In this document: positions 6,077 through 8,928 of the stretch, one piece after another | Position numbering within the stretch: the stretch's first letter is position 1 | Layout of the letters: every line of letters starts with the position of its first letter | Translations under genes and position numbers: made by a program | Notes under the pieces: generated by a model | Databases searched by the model: none | What the model was told of the DNA's origin: nothing | Seen by the model: only the letters and a program-made list of their open reading frames with translations | DNA from: Pseudomonadota bacterium | GTDB taxonomy: Bacteria; Pseudomonadota; Alphaproteobacteria; Sphingomonadales; Sphingomonadaceae | Length of the DNA: 8,928 nucleotides | Assembly (NCBI GenBank): GCA_023445495.1 | Contig: JAEXLC010000188.1 | Coordinates: 1-8,928 of the forward strand | Direction: 5' to 3'

Positions 6077-6694
6077 TCAGAGCTCTATCTCGAAAAAGCG
6101 CAGCGGGCCATCGCCCTCCTCCCAGACCGGCTCGCACCCGGCCGCCGCGAGCAGGAATGCCGTGAGACCCGGTGCCAGCACCTGGCGCTCGTCCTCGTCG
6201 CTGCCGATCAGGATGATCTGCCCATAGGTGCCGCCCGGCACCGGCGCGAGATCGACCGCATAGGCATTCCCCCCGCCATCGATCGCGAACGGAAACCAGC
6301 CGCGTCGGAAATATTCGCACGCGACCGGCGCATCGCCCGCCCGCAGCGTGATCCATTCATTGGGGTCGCCCTCGTCGCCCCATTCATCGATGACGTCCAC
6401 CCAGTTACGATAGTCACCGAGCGCTTTCGAAAGCGGGACGAATTCATAGCCGCCGAACAGGGGCGTGACGATCGTGCCGGCCCCGGGATCGATCGGATCA
6501 TAGAGGCTCTTCTGCCCGTCCGCCCGCAGGTAAAGCTCCCGAAGGTCGTCGGGCAGGCGGAAGCCGATCTCCGCTTCCACCGCCATGATCGCCGCCTTCG
6601 TCGCCGGCGGATTGAGCTGCGCCTCGGCGGCGAAGCCGAGATCGTTCAGAAAAACGAGCCACGCATCGAACGCCGACTTGAAATCCTCAGCCAT
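6077..6694 (-). CDS. SMI1/KNR4 (SUKH superfamily) protein
   Basis: A 205-residue cytoplasmic protein with SUKH features: a helix then AEIGFRLPDDLRELYLRADGQ (41-61, the usual IG..LP..L..LY...DG block), FGGYEFVPLSKAL (80-92), the central W/acidic part (NWVDVIDEWGDEG, 97-109), and GGGNAYAVDLAP (140-151) followed by GGTYGQIILIGSDEDER (154-170), where the G-D/N-x-Y/F pattern is characteristic. Bacterial SUKH proteins are often immunity proteins against polymorphic or contact-dependent toxins; others are housekeeping of unknown role. I chose the ATG at 6694 because AAAGGGGAAC lies just upstream; an ATG at 6802 would add 36 residues of non-family sequence without a ribosome site. No toxin, secretion or recombination-hotspot gene lies beside it. 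The downstream neighbour is a GST. Confidence 0.82.
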   Translation of the reverse strand: MAEDFKSAFDAWLVFLNDLGFAAEAQLNPPATKAAIMAVEAEIGFRLPDDLRELYLRADGQKSLYDPIDPGAGTIVTPLFGGYEFVPLSKALGDYRNWVDVIDEWGDEGDPNEWITLRAGDAPVACEYFRRGWFPFAIDGGGNAYAVDLAPVPGGTYGQIILIGSDEDERQVLAPGLTAFLLAAAGCEPVWEEGDGPLRFFEIEL

Positions 6695-6873
6695 TCTTGT
6701 TCCCCTTTCGTACCGGTTTCTATCGTGGGACGGGGACGCCGAACAGCATCGGACGGGGCAGAAGACTCCGGATCGGACATAGTTCGCGGCCGGGCGCGCC
6801 ATTGCCTCCGCCTATATGCCGGTAACGATCGCACGGGTTGGTCTGGCCGCGCGGCCTCGCTAGACAAGGCGCC
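6695..6873. promoter_or_regulatory. Divergent intergenic region between the SUKH and ThDP-enzyme genes
   Basis: These 179 bases must hold promoters for both directions. The best plus-strand candidate is TTGGTC (6838-6843) and TAGACA (6861-6866) with a 17-base spacer, each matching consensus at 3 of 6 positions. It would start transcription almost at the ATG at 6874. The spacer contains a perfect 12-base palindrome, GGCCGCGCGGCC (6845-6856), which in GC-rich DNA may be chance. No convincing minus-strand promoter is seen, and no gene. Confidence 0.3.
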
Positions 6874-8526
6874 ATGACCGCGAAACGTACCGGGGGCCGG
6901 ATCCTCGTCGACAATCTGGTTGCGCAGGGCTGCGACCGTATCTTCCACGTGCCGGGCGAGAGCTTCCTCGCCGTGCTCGATGCGCTGCACGACACGCCGG
7001 AGATCGACGTCGTCACCTGTCGCCAGGAAGGCGGGGTCGGCTTCATGGCCTGCGCCGACGGCGCGATGACCGGCAAGCCGGGCGTCGCCTTCGTCACTCG
7101 CGGCCCGGGCGCGACCAATGCCTCGATCGGCGTCCATGTCGCGATGCAGGATTCGCAGCCGATGATCCTGTTCATCGGCGATGTCGACCGCGGCATGCGC
7201 GACCGCGAAGGCTTCCAGGAAGTCGATTTCCCCGCGATGTTCGCCCCGCTGGCGAAATGGGCGACCAAGATCGAGGACGCGCGCCGCATCCCCGAATATG
7301 TCGCCCGCGCCTATGCAGTCGCCATGTCCGGCCGCCCCGGCCCGGTGGTGATCGCGCTGCCCGAGGACATGCTGTGCGACGCCGTCGAGGCGATCGACCG
7401 GCCCGAGCTCGCTCCGCCGCTCCAGGCGCCCGACGGCTATGACCTCGACCAGATGTACGCGCTGCTCGAGCAGGCCAAGCGCCCGGTCGCGATCGTCGGC
7501 GGCGCCGGCTGGGATGCCGAGACCGGCGAGGCCTTCCTCAAGTTCGCCAAGCGGATCGCCCTGCCCGTCGCCGGCGCCTTCCGCCGCCAGGACGCGATCC
7601 CCAATGTCTCGCCGGTCTGGGCCGGCAATCTCGGCTATGGCCCGAACCCGAAGCTGGTCCAGCGGATCAAGGATGCCGACCTGCTGCTGGTGGTCGGCGC
7701 CCGCCTCGGCGAGGCGACCACCGACGGCTACACGCTCGTCACCCCCGATCATCCGGGCCAGACGATCGTGCACGTCCATCCGGACCCGAACGAGCTCAAC
7801 CGCGTCTATCTCGCCGACCTGCCGATCTGCGCCAAGCCGTTCGAATTCGCGGCGACGCTGGCGGCGGACGAGGAAGTCGAGCTTCCCCGCTTCGACGCCG
7901 AGCAGGCGCATGCCGAGTGGATCGAATGGTCCACCCCGAAGCCGCGCGACGGCGTGGCGCTCGATCTCGGCCAGTGCGTCGCGGCGATGCGCGCGGCGAT
8001 GCCGGCGGACACGATCATCTGCAACGGCGCCGGCAATTTCTCGAGCTGGTGGCACCGCTACTGGCCCTATGCCGCCCACCCCTCGCAGCTCGCCCCCACC
8101 GCCGGAGCGATGGGCTATGGCGTGCCGGCGGCCGTGGCGGCGGCGATCCGCTTCCCGGACCGGACCGCGGTCGCGCTCGCCGGCGACGGCGACTTCATGA
8201 TGAACGGCCAGGAACTCGCCACCGCCGTCCAGCATGACGCCAATCTGATCGTGCTGCTGATCGACAATTCCACCTACGGCACGATCCGCATGCACCAGGA
8301 GCGCGAATATCCCACGCGCCTTTCGGGCACGACGCTGAAGAACCCCGATTTCGCCGCGCTCGCCCGCGCCTATGGCGGCTGGGCCGAGACGGTGGAGACG
8401 ACCGAGCAGTTCGCGCCCGCGCTCGCCCGGGTGCTGGAGCGCGACGGCCTGCGCCTGCTCCACCTCAAGACCGATATCGAGTTCATCACCCCGGGGCTCA
8501 CCGTCTCGGGCCTGCGGAGCAAATAA
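6874..8526 (+). CDS. ThDP-dependent acetolactate-synthase-like enzyme
   Basis: A 550-residue thiamine-diphosphate enzyme with the three-domain plan of acetolactate synthase, pyruvate oxidase and oxalyl-CoA decarboxylase. The N-terminal pyrimidine-binding domain has the catalytic Glu52 in RQEGG, then RGPGATN (76-82) and FQEVDF (114-119), a block typical of acetolactate synthases. The middle domain (about 190-330) has VAIVGGAGW and LLLVVGARLGE. The C-terminal ThDP-binding domain has GDGDFMMNG (437-445) through to LIDNSTYGT (462-470), the GDG...N motif that holds Mg-ThDP. No acetolactate synthase regulatory subunit gene follows, and key specificity residues cannot be judged by eye, so a decarboxylase or carboligase on another 2-oxoacid is possible. 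The start is the ATG at 6874 with AAGG upstream; a reading from 6838 would add 12 residues over the promoter region. Confidence 0.9.
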   Translation: MTAKRTGGRILVDNLVAQGCDRIFHVPGESFLAVLDALHDTPEIDVVTCRQEGGVGFMACADGAMTGKPGVAFVTRGPGATNASIGVHVAMQDSQPMILFIGDVDRGMRDREGFQEVDFPAMFAPLAKWATKIEDARRIPEYVARAYAVAMSGRPGPVVIALPEDMLCDAVEAIDRPELAPPLQAPDGYDLDQMYALLEQAKRPVAIVGGAGWDAETGEAFLKFAKRIALPVAGAFRRQDAIPNVSPVWAGNLGYGPNPKLVQRIKDADLLLVVGARLGEATTDGYTLVTPDHPGQTIVHVHPDPNELNRVYLADLPICAKPFEFAATLAADEEVELPRFDAEQAHAEWIEWSTPKPRDGVALDLGQCVAAMRAAMPADTIICNGAGNFSSWWHRYWPYAAHPSQLAPTAGAMGYGVPAAVAAAIRFPDRTAVALAGDGDFMMNGQELATAVQHDANLIVLLIDNSTYGTIRMHQEREYPTRLSGTTLKNPDFAALARAYGGWAETVETTEQFAPALARVLERDGLRLLHLKTDIEFITPGLTVSGLRSK

Positions 8527-8545
8527 AGCCGGCCCGGTGCCGGCT
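8527..8545 (+). repeat. Hairpin just after the ThDP-enzyme stop codon
   Basis: AGCCGGC (8527-8533) and GCCGGCT (8539-8545) form a perfect 7-bp stem with a CCGGT loop, starting at the base after the TAA stop. No T-run follows, so it may protect the 3' end or weakly attenuate read-through into the small downstream gene rather than act as a full intrinsic terminator. Confidence 0.45.
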
Positions 8546-8552
8546 CGACGGG

Positions 8553-8582
8553 TCCCTGTCCGCTATAATGCGTAAACAGGGA
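8553..8582 (+). promoter_or_regulatory. TATAAT -10 box enclosed in an inverted repeat, upstream of the small Trp-rich gene
   Basis: A perfect TATAAT lies at 8564-8569, 33 bases before the ATG at 8603. It is bracketed by TCCCTGT (8553-8559) and ACAGGGA (8576-8582), a perfect 7-bp inverted repeat whose arm centres are 23 bases apart, about two helical turns. No -35 resembling TTGACA is present at 16-18 bases spacing. Transcription would start near 8576, at the right arm. The layout resembles a repressor operator over a promoter; no regulator is identified. Confidence 0.45.
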
Positions 8583-8602
8583 TTCAATCGAAGAGGCATG
8601 AT

Positions 8603-8842
8603 ATGGGCTGGCGGCACCTGCACGTCGGGCGCAAGGGCGACAATCTGACCATCCAGAACCGTCAGGTCTGGAAGGAAGAATGGCGCTGGATCAACGCGGA
8701 GACCGTCCGCCTGCCCGATCCGATGGTCCCGGTCGACATCCTCTCGCACATGATCTGCGAGATCGGCCCGAAGACCCGCCCGGTCCGCTTCGCCGCGCAC
8801 AAGCTGCAGAGCGACCTGTGGAGCTTCTACATCCCGGATTGA
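8603..8842 (+). CDS. Small Trp-rich hypothetical protein
   Basis: A 79-residue protein I do not recognise. It has no signal or membrane segment and is unusually rich in Trp (positions 3, 23, 27, 29 and 73). It opens MGWRHLHVGRKGDNLTIQNR, then has WKEEWRWINAE (23-33), VDILSHMICEIGPKTRPVRF (44-63) and ends LWSFYIPD. Predicted mixed alpha/beta and cytoplasmic. The ATG at 8603 has AGAGG six bases upstream (8592-8596), and a TATAAT box and inverted repeat lie before it, so it can be expressed apart from the ThDP-enzyme gene ending 76 bases upstream. Signals at both ends support a real gene; its function is unknown. Confidence 0.7.
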   Translation: MGWRHLHVGRKGDNLTIQNRQVWKEEWRWINAETVRLPDPMVPVDILSHMICEIGPKTRPVRFAAHKLQSDLWSFYIPD

Positions 8843-8849
8843 TCCGGGA
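8832..8849 (+). repeat. Hairpin overlapping the stop codon of the small Trp-rich gene
   Basis: TCCCGGA (8832-8838) and TCCGGGA (8843-8849) form a perfect 7-bp stem with loop TTGA (8839-8842) that contains the TGA stop. No T-run follows. It could stabilise the mRNA end or assist termination. Confidence 0.4.
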
Positions 8850-8884
8850 AGGACCCATAGGTTCAGCGCACCTCAATACCCGTC

Positions 8885-8905
8885 ACCCCGGGCTCGACCC
8901 GGGGT
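8885..8905. repeat. REP-like palindromic repeat
   Basis: ACCCCGGG (8885-8892) and CCCGGGGT (8898-8905) form a perfect 8-bp stem around CTCGA, preceded by CGTC and followed by CCCGCTTC. This layout is familiar from short extragenic palindromes dispersed in sphingomonad and other alphaproteobacterial genomes. Only one copy is present here, so repetition is from general knowledge. The rest of 8850-8928 holds no gene I can support. Confidence 0.55.
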
Positions 8906-8928
8906 CCCGCTTCATCGCAGCACCGTGC

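Noticed and set aside
5239..6165. A 308-codon plus-strand open frame opposite the GST gene
   Set aside because: Antisense shadow with Arg/Pro/His-rich translation; the GST frame has the family motifs.
5287..6694. SUKH gene as part of a complete toxin-immunity locus
   Set aside because: No toxin-like domain, Rhs/CDI repeats, secretion signal or effector gene is next to it; its partner is a GST.
6695..6802. A longer SUKH start giving 36 extra residues
   Set aside because: No ribosome site there, and the added sequence is unlike the domain; the ATG at 6694 has AAAGGGGAAC just upstream.
6845..6856. Perfect 12-base GC palindrome before the ThDP-enzyme gene as an operator
   Set aside because: Made only of G and C in a very GC-rich region, so chance is a good explanation; kept only as a note in the intergenic entry.
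6032..6877. A 281-codon plus-strand open frame opposite the SUKH gene
   Set aside because: Antisense shadow; the SUKH frame has the domain motifs and a ribosome site.
6646..8463. A 605-codon open frame on the minus strand opposite the ThDP-enzyme gene
   Set aside because: Its translation is Arg/Ala/Gly/His-rich with no family resemblance, and it mirrors the codon pattern of the well-supported gene. High third-position G/C removes stops on the opposite strand.

Overview
The window is GC-rich, gene-dense bacterial chromosome. It carries an e(P4)-type lipoprotein acid phosphatase, a DUF5076 protein, a small porin-family beta-barrel ending in Phe and a terminal REP-like palindrome with the stem ACCCCGGG/CCCGGGGT. 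Together with strong G/C bias at third codon positions, this points to an alphaproteobacterium, most likely a sphingomonad (Sphingomonas/Sphingopyxis type). That placement is inference from gene content and style. No rRNA, tRNA, CRISPR array, transposase or phage gene was seen.

Left part (31-3929), all on the minus strand. Reading in the direction of transcription: a small single-pass membrane protein (3929-3648), then a tightly overlapping four-gene set: CoA-transferase subunit A (3553-2837), a HAD-type lipoprotein acid phosphatase (2840-1752), a DUF5076 protein (1755-1432) and CoA-transferase subunit B (1432-782). A di-iron ferritin-like protein follows (714-31). The junctions in the four-gene set are GTGA, ATGA and TGATG, so translation is probably coupled. 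The two subunits of one ketoacid CoA-transferase (ketone-body / acetoacetate activation) are therefore split by two genes with no obvious link to the reaction.

Middle part (3930-5290), plus strand. A 217-base divergent intergenic region holds an AT-rich block and two neighbouring palindromes. It is followed by a secreted 8-stranded-type outer-membrane beta-barrel (4147-4665), a clear intrinsic terminator (4695-4724), and an unrecognised exported or N-terminally anchored protein (4811-5290). The last gene meets the oncoming GST gene tail to tail, with the two stop codons overlapping.

Right part. On the minus strand a SUKH/SMI1-KNR4 protein (6694-6077) and a GST-like protein (6048-5287) form a probable two-gene operon. 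Divergent from them, on the plus strand, lie a ThDP-dependent acetolactate-synthase-like enzyme (6874-8526) and a small Trp-rich unknown protein (8603-8842). The small gene has its own TATAAT box, bracketed by an inverted repeat. A REP-like palindrome lies near the right edge (8885-8905).

Most of the window is ordinary metabolic and envelope gene content. I did not find a clear new multi-gene system. The best leads are the split, translationally coupled CoA-transferase operon, the lone SUKH protein paired with a GST, and the inverted repeat around the promoter of the small Trp-rich gene.
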